Positions 45,639 to 56,877 of a DNA stretch of 64,000 bases are shown one piece after another. The DNA is from Bidens hawaiensis (Eukaryota > Streptophyta > Magnoliopsida > Asterales > Asteraceae): assembly GCA_021521415.1 (NCBI GenBank), contig JAIQDT010000226.1, forward strand, positions 2,148,501 to 2,212,500. The letters are read 5' to 3'. The notes below the pieces were generated by a model, which saw only the letters and a list, made by a program, of their open reading frames with translations, was not told where the DNA came from and made no database searches. Made by a program: the position numbers and the translations under genes. Each line of letters opens with the position of its first letter. Position 1 is the stretch's first letter.

Positions 45639-47298
45639 TGATGTGCTCAAAACAGTCAATTAAATATTAACTAAATTAAACAAGTAATAAACACTAGACC
45701 TAAGACTCAACTAAACAAAACACCGGCAAGTGAACCGGTCAATTGTATTAAAACTAAGAAAGTAAATAAACAAGTAAACGAGAAACAAGCAATCAAACAC
45801 AAGATTGAAACGAATAAGAGAAGGAATCTACCTAGGTAAGAATCCCATGCATCAACAATCATCAAGCAATGGAAAAATAACATGATTATGGAAACTGATT
45901 TCTAAACATATTCATCCAACAAAACCCTAAGGACCCTTGACTGAATCAAACAAAATCCCAAAGAACAATTATTAGATTATTAAGCAATCAGTATTATTGA
46001 TTTCCGCAAAGTCATCAATTAGGGTTAATTAATAGTATCTAAAGCAAGCAATCTTATGAAACACTAAACCCTAGATAACTTGATAAGCTAACATGACATC
46101 ATGAACATGGATCAACACAATAAGCAAGAATATTGTCACTAACTATCCTAGCATGCAGTTGATCTAGACACATGAATAACTCCTCACCTTACAGCTATTG
46201 GAATTTAGCAAAACATTCAAAATCCTAATTAACAATTAACAAGCTTCTATGATCTAATGGGCCCATTTAATCACAATAATCAAAACACCAAGTAATGATT
46301 CAAACATAAACCCTAAATCTAAAGAACACAATCAAAAGATAAAAGATCTATGTGAAGCAATAGTTAATAATCAACCAAGATAATAAATATTTACGCATTA
46401 TGAAAACAAAACCAAGTCTTTACTATTAATATAACGAAACCATAATCAAAACATTATCCAAAGCAAGAATCAAATCTCAAACATGTTCATCAAACCTAGG
46501 TAGACATGAAGTCTAGCCTAGCATAGTCTTAATCAAAGAACTAAACCAAAGAACAAAAGGAAACATCATGAAATATAACGATCAAGAACAAAGATAAAGA
46601 ACGAGGGAACCCGTGTTAATCGACCCTTGAATACTTGGATGAAAGCTTGATGATCTTCCTTGATTACTTTAGATTCAAAACCTTTACAAATCCTTGGAAA
46701 ATCGGCTCCAATTATGTCTAACTCAGCTAGGTTTGAAAGAGATGTTTATATAAGCGAGTAACGGGCTTGGACTTGCAAAGATGGCTGACCAGGGAGCCCT
46801 AGGCGCCGCGCAAAGGCATAGTGCCTTCTGGCTTCGTGTGTGGTGGCGCCCCTTTTGCTGACCAGAAGGCCTAGGCGCCCCGCGGCCCCTTCCTTAGCGT
46901 GCGACCGCGCCCTAAAAAGGGAATTTTTGTTTTTTGCTTTTTATTTATTATTTAATCATGTTAGATCCCTTTCTTGAACTCCAAGTAACGTTTAGAACCT
47001 TCTAGACCTTCTTTTTCTTGACTTACAAATCACCATCTACATGAAATCAAATCGAAACGCTAAGTGGAACAATCATGTAATCATTAACGAGCAAAACGTA
47101 CTTAAACTTCGCATGAAAAGATAGAAAGAATTAACTAAAAAATGCAAGACACCAAAAGAGTTAAAACACGATAAATATATAAAACTTGACTCAAAACCTA
47201 AATTAATAAAAGATAAACAAATCTCGAACTTAAACGAGCTTAAAACATTAAATAAACAAAACTTTACACGGGATTCGAGATGTATAAATACATGTATA
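45639..47298. mobile_element. Unclassified 1.66-kb insertion N in W
   Basis: It interrupts the acidic segment of the W accessory gene, whose two halves end at TCATCCTC (45631-45638) and resume at TCATCCTC (47299-47306). This perfect 8-bp duplication implies a transposition event. The ends show no inverted repeat I can see, and no ORF or LTR pair is apparent. A GC-rich block (about 46780-46920) with repeated GGCGCC-like words stands out from the AT-rich remainder, beside TTATATAAGC. An 8-bp duplication would suit hAT elements, but their terminal motif is not evident. Confidence 0.6.
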
Positions 47299-47306
47299 TC
47301 ATCCTC

Positions 47307-48122
47307 CTCAAAGGTTAACTCTGGAACCGGCATAATAGCCGCATCCTGATTTACTAGCCAAGGTAATATATCAAATTCAGCGTCTGGATTAAAATGGCTT
47401 GTGCTTGTCAACTTAACAATCCTTTTGTAAACATTAGGATTCTATAGCACATTAGTTGTTCCCATCATGGGCAGATCTTGTAGCACGTGATTGAATATGA
47501 TCTGGAGGAATCTGGGATATGCCAAAAATTTCTCTTTATTAGGCTTTCGCAAGATACTTAACATCCCTTCGAAGATCATCCGTGAGAAGTTAAATTGAAG
47601 ATCATATACAACAGCAACTGTTGCATTTTCCAAGTCTCTGCTCATAAAGGTCCATGATTCCTTCCGAGGGGAAAATCCTTGAATAATGTGATTAATTAAA
47701 AACATATACAAGTTTGGGAACATGCCTTTTTGGAAATGTCCTTGTTTGACTTTCCCTTGATAACCCATTGTTTGCTGAAAAATCTTCAGCAAATGCTCAG
47801 TTGTGACGTGAATGGGGTTATGATCAGCATCGTTCAGTTGTAAGCATGTACGAATTAGTCTTTTAGTAACCCTTATCTCATGAGTAGCTACAATAGCCTC
47901 CAAACGCCTACCATCTTGATTATCAATAAGTTTAGCAGAGCGCCAGAAATCCAAAAGATGATTTCTATATAGTATAGAGCACTCTATTAACGGGAATCGT
48001 AGATTAGAATGTTGGAGCCATCTAATCATGTATGTGACTTCCTCGTTATCTGGGGTCACTTGAAAAAGAGCACACATGTTGTGCTTGTGCTCAAAAAGAT
48101 ATGTCGGTTCATCATCCGCCAT
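47307..48122 (-). pseudogene. W accessory gene, N-terminal part
   Basis: The minus-strand ATG at 48122 begins MADDEPTYLFEHKHNMCALF and reads openly for 226 codons, with glutamine at the position of the first Y stop. It matches the N-terminal globular domain of the Y accessory protein: CSILYRNHLLDFWRSA, TMGYQGKVKQGHFQKGMFP, FLINHIIQGFSPRKESW, and a PRFLQIIF segment. After a stop at 47442-47444 the match continues (ILPWLVNQDAAIMPVPEL) to the N insertion. The good conservation over a long span argues that the domain was under selection before decay. Confidence 0.88.
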
Positions 48123-48257
48123 ATCTGTTCAAACAAAAACACATTCAAAGCAAAGATTAGTGATAACGTTCATAACTATAACATAGTTGAGGTTATAATT
48201 TGAAGAAGTAAAATGAAGAAATGTCTTTAAGAACCTGAGCTTAGAAAAATTAATAAC

Positions 48258-48489
48258 CTACACAAGAAACAAAGAGCTATTAAAGATGAAGATTAAATGC
48301 CCATAGTCACATAATCATTGTCGGAAAACACTTAATAGATGCTTACCGAGTCGGATTGTGTGGGCTGATTAATTAGGGTTAGGATTTTGAGTTAGTTGAA
48401 TTAAGTCAGTTGGGTTTCTGAAATGAGAGCAAAAGTGGAAGGAGAGAGAGATGAAAATGTTAAAAATTTCTCTAACTCCATCTCTTATA
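48258..48489 (-). promoter_or_regulatory. W accessory gene promoter and 5'-UTR intron
   Basis: On the minus strand: TATAAGAG at 48489-48482, a CT-rich probable start region, then donor GACTCG|GTAAGCAT (48346) and acceptor CTTGTGTAG|GTT (48258), an 89-bp intron. All four elements align in order with 24760-25007 in Y. A second possible acceptor, TTTGAACAG, lies directly before ATATGG. Confidence 0.6.
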
Positions 48490-50442
48490 CCTTTTTGAAA
48501 GTAGGTTTCAAATGCATTTTGTCATGTAGTGAGTAAATAGTTTCCAAACATTAAAAATGTTTTAAGGAAATATCTCTCTTTACAAAACCTTTCTTGATAA
48601 AGTTTTCCCATTTAAAACCTTGCTCATCAAAGCATATTTTAGTAAACCGTACATGGAAATCTCACTTTTCAAATCTTGCTCATTCCAGATTTATTTCAGA
48701 AATAATAATGTATAAGAAATAAAGCTAAGTAAATAAAATGAAGGAAGCTTACTCGAAATACAAGATTTCTCGAGAAATAAATCACAAGACATATAATCAA
48801 GTATAAACAATCAAATAGGAAACCTTGCTAGGAATCAATTAAGAATCCCAAAATAATATCTTAGACATATTTCTAAATGTCAACCTTTCTCGAACTTCTG
48901 ACTAACACAAACGTTACTCGAAATTTCATAGACAGTTAACAAATATTCAGTCAAGTATACTTTAAAGCAAAGTATGCTTGATATACTTCAAGAATACAAA
49001 GTGTGCTAGAGAACGAATCTTAACACAAAGTGTACTCGAAAAGTAATGTTTTGAAATTACCAAGTATGTTAAGAAAATACTTGAAGATTTCAAAGTGTGC
49101 CCGAAACAAAAATTGTGCTCGGAAAACTAGGTTTTCCAGAAAACACTTGTAATTTCAAAGAATCATATTCAAAATCATATAATCGTCAAGTGTGCTTGAA
49201 TTTAAAGTTTACCTGATGATATATATGAAAAATTAACTTAAACATTCATAATCACAAAGCTTGTTAGAATGAGATCAAACAATCAACAAAACACCAAAGT
49301 GTGCTAGAAAGTTCAAAAACATTTAAGCCTATTGGAAGTAACATATTCAATCACAAAGCTTGCTATAGTGATCTAAATAACCTATAAAACAATTGAGTTT
49401 GCTAGAAAGTTCAGAAATCATTAAAGCTTGCTAGAAAAATCACTGTAATCAAACATATCAAATAGCTTTCTAGAAACAGTTGTACTTTCAATCAAAACAA
49501 CTGAGTATGCTAGAAAGTATAAACTATGTAAAAGCTTACTAGTAACATCTTATTCAGACTTAGTCAAATATCAAGCTTGCTAGAAAAGTTAAATTTCAAG
49601 TAAAACAGCAAACTCTACCAGAAAAATGTAAAATTTCAAAGAATGCTTGAAAAGGATAAACTTAGATAAAAATATCTAAGTTTACTCGAAAAGGTTATAA
49701 AATATCAAACCTTACTAGAAAATACAAATTCAGACCTTTTGAAGTTTAAATGCACTCTTTCTTTCTTAAACCAAATGTCAAACATTTTTATCTTCAAAAA
49801 TCATTGCTTAAGAGCAAATGGTGCATTAAGAGATCAAATTTCAGTTATCTTTCCTTTCAAATCAATTTCTTTCCTTTTATGAAAAGATCTCAACATGGAA
49901 TCATATTGACTAATATGCTTCTTAATATTTCATTCTCAGCATTATTATGACAGATTAGACAAGTTAACAACAGGTCTAGACTTAGCATGAATTTCATTTG
50001 TTTGGTGATATGATTAGGGTTCAATTAAGACACATAATACTAAATGGATAACACATATTGCTTTCTGATGCTCCATATCTATTTCCAAGCCTTATTTGGC
50101 TTTCTCTAGATCAACCTGATTTGACTCTAACCCCCTGATATTTGGTTAAAACTTTTAATGATAGAACTTATGATATATATTATATATATTGTAACAACAT
50201 TGTGTTGTTTATAACAACATTGTGTTTTTTAATCAGTACATTTTGTTCACTTGTGTTCTTTGTTATACTCAAATAAATACTTCATTTTGGAGACCAAATA
50301 CCAATGGGCTCGTGTTGGACTGAATATTCAATTTTCTGCCTATCATTCGAAAAGATGTATATTGGAACATGCATAGACAACAATGTAACTCTACATTTAG
50401 TTTAGCAGTTTCTTTATGTTTATATCACCTTATATTTTACAT
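48490..50442 (-). repeat. W upstream non-coding region with diverged motif array
   Basis: The inverted counterpart of Y 22370-24750. About 20 motifs of the form CAAAGTGTGCTCGAAA, AAAGCTTGCTAGAAA or AAACCTTACTAGAAA lie between 48880 and 49720. They are the reverse complement of the Y motif, often with CTAG in place of CTCG. At 50000-50442 the match to Y continues (TATCACCTTATATTTTACAT), ending exactly where V begins. An imperfect AACAACATTGTGTT repeat lies at 50190-50230. No gene. Confidence 0.7.
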
Positions 50443-51201
50443 TGTAGGAATCAGTCTGCCCAAGACACATATTAGAGTTGATGTGGCTAGTACGTTATGA
50501 TCCAAGTCGGGTCATACCCAATAACAAGCTAGAAAAACACCATAATATTTATTGTAGATATGATCTAACAAATAAATATTAACACTTATGATATTTAGAA
50601 AATGGGTTTCTAAATATTTGCACTTGAGGAATCGTTAAATTATAAGGATAATTTCTTAAGAGAGATTATCTTAAGATATTATTTAAGTTGGTTAAATGAT
50701 ATATATATATATATATATGATAATGGTTGTGGTATGTTGCATGAAACTTATGGCATGTTAAAAGTGTTAAATGTCACAAAGTTTCAATAGACCTGTGACT
50801 AATACATGGAGTATTAGTCCTGAGACTAGTACACGGGTTATTAGTCTGTTTCAGGAAGAAAGAGAAAATAAAATCTGGTAGGACCAGCCCACTTTTAGGG
50901 GGAAACTTTCCACCCATTTGTTTATGACGTTTTCTCTTTTTAATACATCTTGGGAAACAACAAAAAAGACAACCAACCACATTACATATAATTTTTGTAA
51001 TCTCTCTTCTCTCCAAAATCGGTTCTAGGAAGAAGAACACAAGAGGGTTTTATCTCTCAAGTGCAAGAGTCATTAAATCCTAGCAACCAAGGTGTTTGTT
51101 GAAGGCTTGGAGGGTATACAAGCTTTAGGCTCTTCTCCATTGAAGGCTAGCCATTCAAACCGTCATCTCCTTCATATTCTTGCCTCTTGAAAGGTTGTAT
51201 T
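50443..51201 (+). repeat. V LTR, part 1 (interrupted by U)
   Basis: Starts TGTAGGAATCAG, similar to the reverse complement of the U LTR end (TGTTGGAATT). It shares with U a perfectly conserved block of about 35 bp (about 50508-50543, containing GTCGGGTCATACCC). An AT dinucleotide run lies at 50699-50718. It stops at 51201 at the U insertion (GTATT at 51197-51201) and resumes at 59432. W sequence lies to its left; the possible V target duplication TACAT (50438-50442) has its partner outside the window. Confidence 0.8.
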
Positions 51202-52099
51202 TGTTGGGTTTTATACAAGTTTATCAAAGTCAAGTTAACCATATTTAACTAGAAAACGCAACGGAAGCTTAAATTTTAAATCTAGTTATGAACATACCAT
51301 TATGTTAATAATCAAAACCCAATGAACAAGGATCAAAATTACAAGAACAATATGCTCACAAAATGTAAATGTACCTTCTTCTACCTTTAGAAGAATAAGT
51401 AAGATATTGAAGATGATGGTGGATGAATGGCAAGCCTCCAAAGAAGAAGACCTCAAGATAGTGATACCCCAAGCTATTTGTGACAACACCAACTTGATTG
51501 CTAGGATTTATGAACACTTAAACAAGCTCACAAGCTCTCCCAAAACTCCTTGGTTTGGCCGTGAACTTGAGAGAGAGTTAGAGGAGTTTCTTGATTCAAA
51601 ATTTTGAATAATAATCTACACACTCAAGACCCCAAAATGCATGTAATCTTATTGGGGATGTAAAAGGTTCCCATCACATGGAGACAAGGCATAAAAGGAC
51701 AAAAACTTCCACCCACATGGGGTGGCCGTTTTTTTTGATATTATTATTATTTTTTTTTTTTTTTTTTTTTTGCTTTTGTTTTAACCATTAAAACATCTCC
51801 AATTTATTTTATAAAACTCATTTCATAAAATGCACATACATTTATATAATTATTTAACCAATTAAATAATTAATTTATATAAACAAATTATCCACATAAT
51901 TTATTTAAATCCTCAAGTGTGTTTGTTTAGAAAACCAATTTTCTAAACAAGTAGTGTTCGGTATTCGTTTAAATGATCAAATCACTAAAAGAATACATTT
52001 GGTGTCGTCTAGCTTGTTATTGGGTATGACCCGACTTGGATCAAACACAGTTAGCCACATTAGTATAAGTATGTGTCTCGGGCATACGTAATTCCAACA
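51202..52099 (-). repeat. U 3' LTR (left copy)
   Basis: 898 bp, TGTTGGGTTTTAT to AATTCCAACA on the plus strand. It contains a poly-T run near 51750-51772. The purine tract on the element strand (AAGTGGGAGAT, 52100-52110) adjoins it. The same short ORF occurs in both LTRs and is not a gene. Confidence 0.95.
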
Positions 52100-52866
52100 A
52101 TCTCCCACTTGCACGAGATACATAGAAAATTAATGCAAGTGGTGAATACCGCCTAACAACAGTTCACCACCCCTAATGTGTTTGACGAAGTGCCATTCAA
52201 TAACATCATCCCTTCAAGCCCCTTACTTGATATGATTTAGGTGAATCTATCATTATATCCCTTTGTTACTAGATGTCATGTTGGATCTAAGAGACATAGG
52301 TGATCATTCTCTTTACAATTCAACTTTATCAGGCCTTAGACATCTAAACTCTCAACACATAAGAGGAACAAATTCCGTCTTGACTGTATACGCCTCTCAC
52401 TATCACTTTATACCCCACCCGAGCTCATCCTTATGTACCATCTTTTACGAATAGCGAAGGGGAGAGTCAAAGTGTAATACTCGGTGAAAATCAAGACCCA
52501 ATATACATCTCAGGTCTTAGGATAATATGAAATTCTCCTTTACTCAAGGTTACTAATGATCAAGTCAATCGACTCCATGTAGTAATATTGAGAGCGGGTC
52601 AGTCCAATATTTGTATCCCACAAATATCTATGAACTTTGGCAGCAATCCTATGCTCCATATTCATTCCTTATGAATATCTACCAATCCTAGTTCATAATA
52701 GTCTTGCTTCATATTTGTTTCCACAAATGTGATCGACTACGGACTTTTAGAATAAGATAACTTATTCATGGATTAAACATGCAAAATTTAGAATTTAACT
52801 CAAGATTCCATAATCATATAAAAGAGTTAAATTACAAAAGTCTTTTAAACTTTAATACAAAATAGA
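52100..52866 (-). other. U 3' untranslated region
   Basis: Between the pol stop and the LTR. It begins with the purine tract (52100-52110); otherwise no ORF, repeat or structure I can support. Confidence 0.7.
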
Positions 52867-55800
52867 TCAAATCCAATTACTAGAATATCGAAGTCCTAAG
52901 CCACTCGTATGACGCTCATGTTTCGGTCTTTCTAGGAGCTTCGTGAATGGATCCGCAAGATTTTGATCAGTTCCAACTTTGCGAATACATATCTTTCCTT
53001 TTTCAACTTCATCCCTTATGTAGTTGAATCTCCGCTCTATGTGCCTTGTCTTTTGGTGCGAACGAGGTTCCTTGATTTGAGCAATCGCACCCTCGTTGTC
53101 ACAAAAGATTTCTAGGGGGTCTTGAATGGAAGAGACCACCCCTAGATCAGTAATGAATTTCTTCAACCATGCAGCTTCCTGAGCTGCTAATGAAGCGGCG
53201 ATGTATTCTGATTCTGTAGTGGACAATGCTACCACTTCCTGTTTTGAGCTCTTCCAAGAGACAGCTCCTCCATTAAGAGTGAACACATACCCAGACTGTG
53301 ATCGAGAATCATCTCGATCAGTTTGGAAGCTCGCATCCGTGTAACCTTTTATAGCGAGTTCCTCCTCACCAGATCCATATATCAGAAACATATCCTTAGT
53401 TCTCCTAAGGTATTTCAATATGCTCTTAACAGCCATCCAATGACTGTTTCCTGGATTCTGTTGGTATCTGCTTGTCATGCTCAAAGCGCATGACACATCC
53501 GGTCTAGTACATATCATCGCATACATGATGGATCCTATAGCAGAAGCATATGGGATTTGTTTCATCATCTCTTGCTCACCCTTTGAGCTTGGACATTGAT
53601 CTGAACTCAATATGGTCCCTCTTTGAATAGGTACAAAACCTTTCTTGGAGTTTTCCATCTTGAACCTTTTCAAGATCTTATCAATGTATGTACTTTGGTT
53701 CAAACCTATCAAGCGCCTTGACCTATCCCTATAGATCTTTATTCCCAAAATATAGGCAGCTTCACCAAGATCCTTGATGGAAAATCTACTTCCAAGCCAA
53801 GCCTTAACGCTTTCCATGGTTGGAATGTCATTTCCAAATAGTAGAATGTCATCGACATACAATACTAAGAAGGTAATTATACTCCCACTAGCCTTTTTAT
53901 ACACACAAGCCTCATCAGCGTTCTTGATGAATCCAAAATTTTTGATTTCTTCATCAAAACGATGATTCCAAGTTCTAGATGCTTGTTTCAATCCATAGAT
54001 TGATTTCTTTAACTTGCATACTTTATTAGGATGTTTTGGATCGACAAAACCTTCAGGCTGAACCATATAGACATCTTCCTCAAGATATCCATTTAGGAAA
54101 GCGGTCTTGACATCCATTTGCCAAATTTCATAATCATAATGAGCAGCTATGGCAAATAATATCCTAATAGACTTTAGCATTGCCACAGGCGAAAAAGTTT
54201 CATCATAATCAACCCCTTGAGTTTGAGTGAAACCTTTAGCTACAAGTCTTGCTTTATAAGTATCCAAGTTTCCATGCATATCAGTTTTTCTTTTGAAAAC
54301 CCACTTACTTCCAACAGTTTTGGTGTTAAGTGGTGGTTCAACCAATTCCCAAACTTGGTTGTCATACATGGATTGCATATCAACGTTCATGGCTTCAAGC
54401 CATTTGTCACAATCATTCTTGGACATTGCATCACGGTATGTGGTTGGTTCATCCGAATCTACCACGTAGCAACCTTCTACAAAAAATCCATATCTTTCGG
54501 GTGGATTGCTAACTCTACCAGATCTGCGAACGTTTTGTGTGTTTTGATCAACCACTTGATCACTTTCAACAACCTCTTGTTGAGTGCTAGTATCAACCAA
54601 TTGTGTATCATCTTGTGATTCTTGATCCTCATCAAATTTCACTGTTCTACTATTAGTTCCTTCCTTAAGGAACTTAGTTTCCAAGAACTTACCCTTTCGA
54701 GCAATAATAACATTTTGCTCACTAGGATCGTAAAAGTAATATCCTATATCATCTTTAGGGTAACCAATAAAGATACACTTAGTGGATCGGACTTCTAATT
54801 TGTTTGGGGTGTCTAGCTTTACATAAGTTTCACAACCCCAAACTTTTAAGAATGATAGCGATGGAGCCTTTCCATGCCATATTTCAAAAGGTGTCTTCTC
54901 CACTTTCTTGGTTGGAGCCATATTCAATATGCGAACAGCGGAAAGTAAAGCATAGCCCCAAAATGATAGAGGTAAAGTGCTTCTAGCCATCATCGATCGA
55001 ACCATATCTAATAGGGTACGATTTCTCCTTTCAGACACACCATTATGTTGTGGTGTTCCAGGTGGAGTAAGTTGTGAAATAATTCCACAACTCTTAAGAT
55101 GATCTTGAAAAACACCACTTAGGTATTCACCTCCTCTATCACTACGAAGTACTTTGATTGTGGTTTTGAGTTGCCTTTCTACTTCAGTTTTGAAGTCTTT
55201 GAACATTTCAAAAGCTTCATCTTTGTGTTTCAATAAGTACACATAACCATATCGACTATAATCGTCAATAAAGGTAATGAAGTATCTTTCACCATTCCTA
55301 GTCATTGGTCTAAAAGGACCACATACATCCGAATGTATGATACCCAATAATTCTTTTGACCTTTCAAAAGTTTTATTAAAGGGTTGCTTTGTCATTTTGC
55401 CTTGTAAACAAGATTCACATACATCAAATGAATCAAACTCATTGGTTTCTAGAATACCACTCTTGCGAAGAGTTTGCATGCGATTCTTGCTTATATGTCC
55501 AAGGCGACAATGCCAAAGATAGGAATCACCCAAGTCCTTCTTGAGTTTCTTGGTGTTGACATTATACATTGAACTACTATGTGACATACCACTTTGATCT
55601 ATTTCATATATACCATTCATGGGTATAGCTTTAAAATAAAATATGCCATTCATCAAAACATGAATATCATAATCCACAAATTTAAAATCAAAGCCACATT
55701 GTTTTAAAAGGGACACGGAAATAATGTTTCTCCTTAACTTAGGAGCATACAAGACATTTTTCAAAATTACTTCCAAACCACTTGGAAGTTTTAACAAGTA

Positions 55801-56877
55801 GTCTCCTTGAGCTTGGACTTCAACTCTTGCTCCATTGCCCATAAAGAGACTAATGTCCCCTTTGTTGAGTTGTTTATTTCTTTTGAACCCCTGCAACAAA
55901 TTGCAAATGTGAGTTCCACATCCGGTATCAAGTACCCATGTATTTGAAGAAATAACATTTAGTTCAACATATATAGTAAAGATAATACCTGAGGTATGCC
56001 CCGCATCCCTCTTATCTTTTAATGCATTGAGATAGGTCGGACAATTCCTTTTCCAATGACCTATCTCTCCACACTCAAAGCATGGATCTTGCGCCGCAAC
56101 CTTTTGCTTCTTTTCCTTCGGTTTGATGGGCGTGATGGCTTTCCTCTTTCCCTTTCCTTGGACGTGGCCCTTGCCCTTAGCAACACTTGCTTTGGGTTTG
56201 GAGTTATGTCCCCTTTTGCCTTCATTGATTGTTAGAACGGGTAAAACCCTTTTACCCATTCCCGCTTCGGCCGTTCTTAGCATTGCGTGAAGCTCACCAA
56301 TGCTTTTGTCCCATCCATTCATGTTATAGTTCATGACAAAGGTTTCAAACCTTTTGGTCAAAGAGTTGAGGATCAAATCCGTAGCCAACTCATTAGAGAC
56401 GGGACAATTCAACCTACGAAGCTTTTCAATGTAGCTTTTCATCTTTAGGACATAAGATGAGACGCTTTGGGTTTCCTCCATACGACATGCATGAAACGCT
56501 CGAACCGTTTCGAAACGTTCCGCTCTAGCTTGTTGAAGGAACATTTCCTTCAATTGAGTTATCATGTCGTATGCCCCATGATGCTCGAAATCCTTTTGGA
56601 TTTCGGGAATCATAGTCCCTAACATGAGGCAAGAGGCTTGCACCGAATCTTTGGTGTACTTGACCCAATCGTTATAAGCCTCCTCATCTTCCACGTTAGG
56701 CTCGTCGGGAATGGGATCGTCTAAGACATATGATATCTCTTCTTGCTTGAGAACTATTCTCAAGTTGCGATACCAATCCATAAAGTTATTATGGTTTAGA
56801 CGATCCTTTTCAAGGATGGTTCTTAAGGATAGGTTACGGGTGTTATGGGTAGAGGTGTTTGCATTGTTAGCGGCCAT
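52867..56877 (-). CDS. gag-pol: U Gag-Pol polyprotein (Copia, intact)
   Basis: An uninterrupted 1336-residue polyprotein starting MAANNANTSTHN. Approximate order: UBN2-like Gag domain (15-210); a Lys-rich linker; a single CCHC knuckle CFECGEIGHWKRNC (266-279); aspartic protease with WVLDTGCGTHIC (near 315); integrase with HCRLGH and CESCLQGK finger residues (about 455-500), then DVCGPF, SDRGGEY and GVSERRNRT of the DDE core; RT from about 830 with MDVKTAFLNG and catalytic YVDDILLFG; RNase H with GYTDASFQTD, STTESEY and ADPFTKLL. This order is that of Ty1/Copia. Gag and Pol share one frame, unlike Y. All catalytic residues I can check are present. The ATG at 56877 follows a leader of about 1.6 kb. 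Confidence 0.97.
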   Translation of the reverse strand: MAANNANTSTHNTRNLSLRTILEKDRLNHNNFMDWYRNLRIVLKQEEISYVLDDPIPDEPNVEDEEAYNDWVKYTKDSVQASCLMLGTMIPEIQKDFEHHGAYDMITQLKEMFLQQARAERFETVRAFHACRMEETQSVSSYVLKMKSYIEKLRRLNCPVSNELATDLILNSLTKRFETFVMNYNMNGWDKSIGELHAMLRTAEAGMGKRVLPVLTINEGKRGHNSKPKASVAKGKGHVQGKGKRKAITPIKPKEKKQKVAAQDPCFECGEIGHWKRNCPTYLNALKDKRDAGHTSGIIFTIYVELNVISSNTWVLDTGCGTHICNLLQGFKRNKQLNKGDISLFMGNGARVEVQAQGDYLLKLPSGLEVILKNVLYAPKLRRNIISVSLLKQCGFDFKFVDYDIHVLMNGIFYFKAIPMNGIYEIDQSGMSHSSSMYNVNTKKLKKDLGDSYLWHCRLGHISKNRMQTLRKSGILETNEFDSFDVCESCLQGKMTKQPFNKTFERSKELLGIIHSDVCGPFRPMTRNGERYFITFIDDYSRYGYVYLLKHKDEAFEMFKDFKTEVERQLKTTIKVLRSDRGGEYLSGVFQDHLKSCGIISQLTPPGTPQHNGVSERRNRTLLDMVRSMMARSTLPLSFWGYALLSAVRILNMAPTKKVEKTPFEIWHGKAPSLSFLKVWGCETYVKLDTPNKLEVRSTKCIFIGYPKDDIGYYFYDPSEQNVIIARKGKFLETKFLKEGTNSRTVKFDEDQESQDDTQLVDTSTQQEVVESDQVVDQNTQNVRRSGRVSNPPERYGFFVEGCYVVDSDEPTTYRDAMSKNDCDKWLEAMNVDMQSMYDNQVWELVEPPLNTKTVGSKWVFKRKTDMHGNLDTYKARLVAKGFTQTQGVDYDETFSPVAMLKSIRILFAIAAHYDYEIWQMDVKTAFLNGYLEEDVYMVQPEGFVDPKHPNKVCKLKKSIYGLKQASRTWNHRFDEEIKNFGFIKNADEACVYKKASGSIITFLVLYVDDILLFGNDIPTMESVKAWLGSRFSIKDLGEAAYILGIKIYRDRSRRLIGLNQSTYIDKILKRFKMENSKKGFVPIQRGTILSSDQCPSSKGEQEMMKQIPYASAIGSIMYAMICTRPDVSCALSMTSRYQQNPGNSHWMAVKSILKYLRRTKDMFLIYGSGEEELAIKGYTDASFQTDRDDSRSQSGYVFTLNGGAVSWKSSKQEVVALSTTESEYIAASLAAQEAAWLKKFITDLGVVSSIQDPLEIFCDNEGAIAQIKEPRSHQKTRHIERRFNYIRDEVEKGKICIRKVGTDQNLADPFTKLLERPKHERHTSGLGLRYSSNWI

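Noticed and set aside
45321..45641. Gly/Val/Trp-rich plus-strand ORF
   Set aside because: It is a shadow of the Thr/Tyr-rich linker of the minus-strand W accessory gene.
46780..46920. GC-rich block as a host CpG-island promoter
   Set aside because: It lies in a transposed insert with an 8-bp duplication and has no adjacent coding exon.
51407..51607. 66-codon ORF present in both U LTRs (also 58736-58936)
   Set aside because: It is duplicated only because it lies in the LTR. It could in principle be a leader peptide, but I see no supporting feature.
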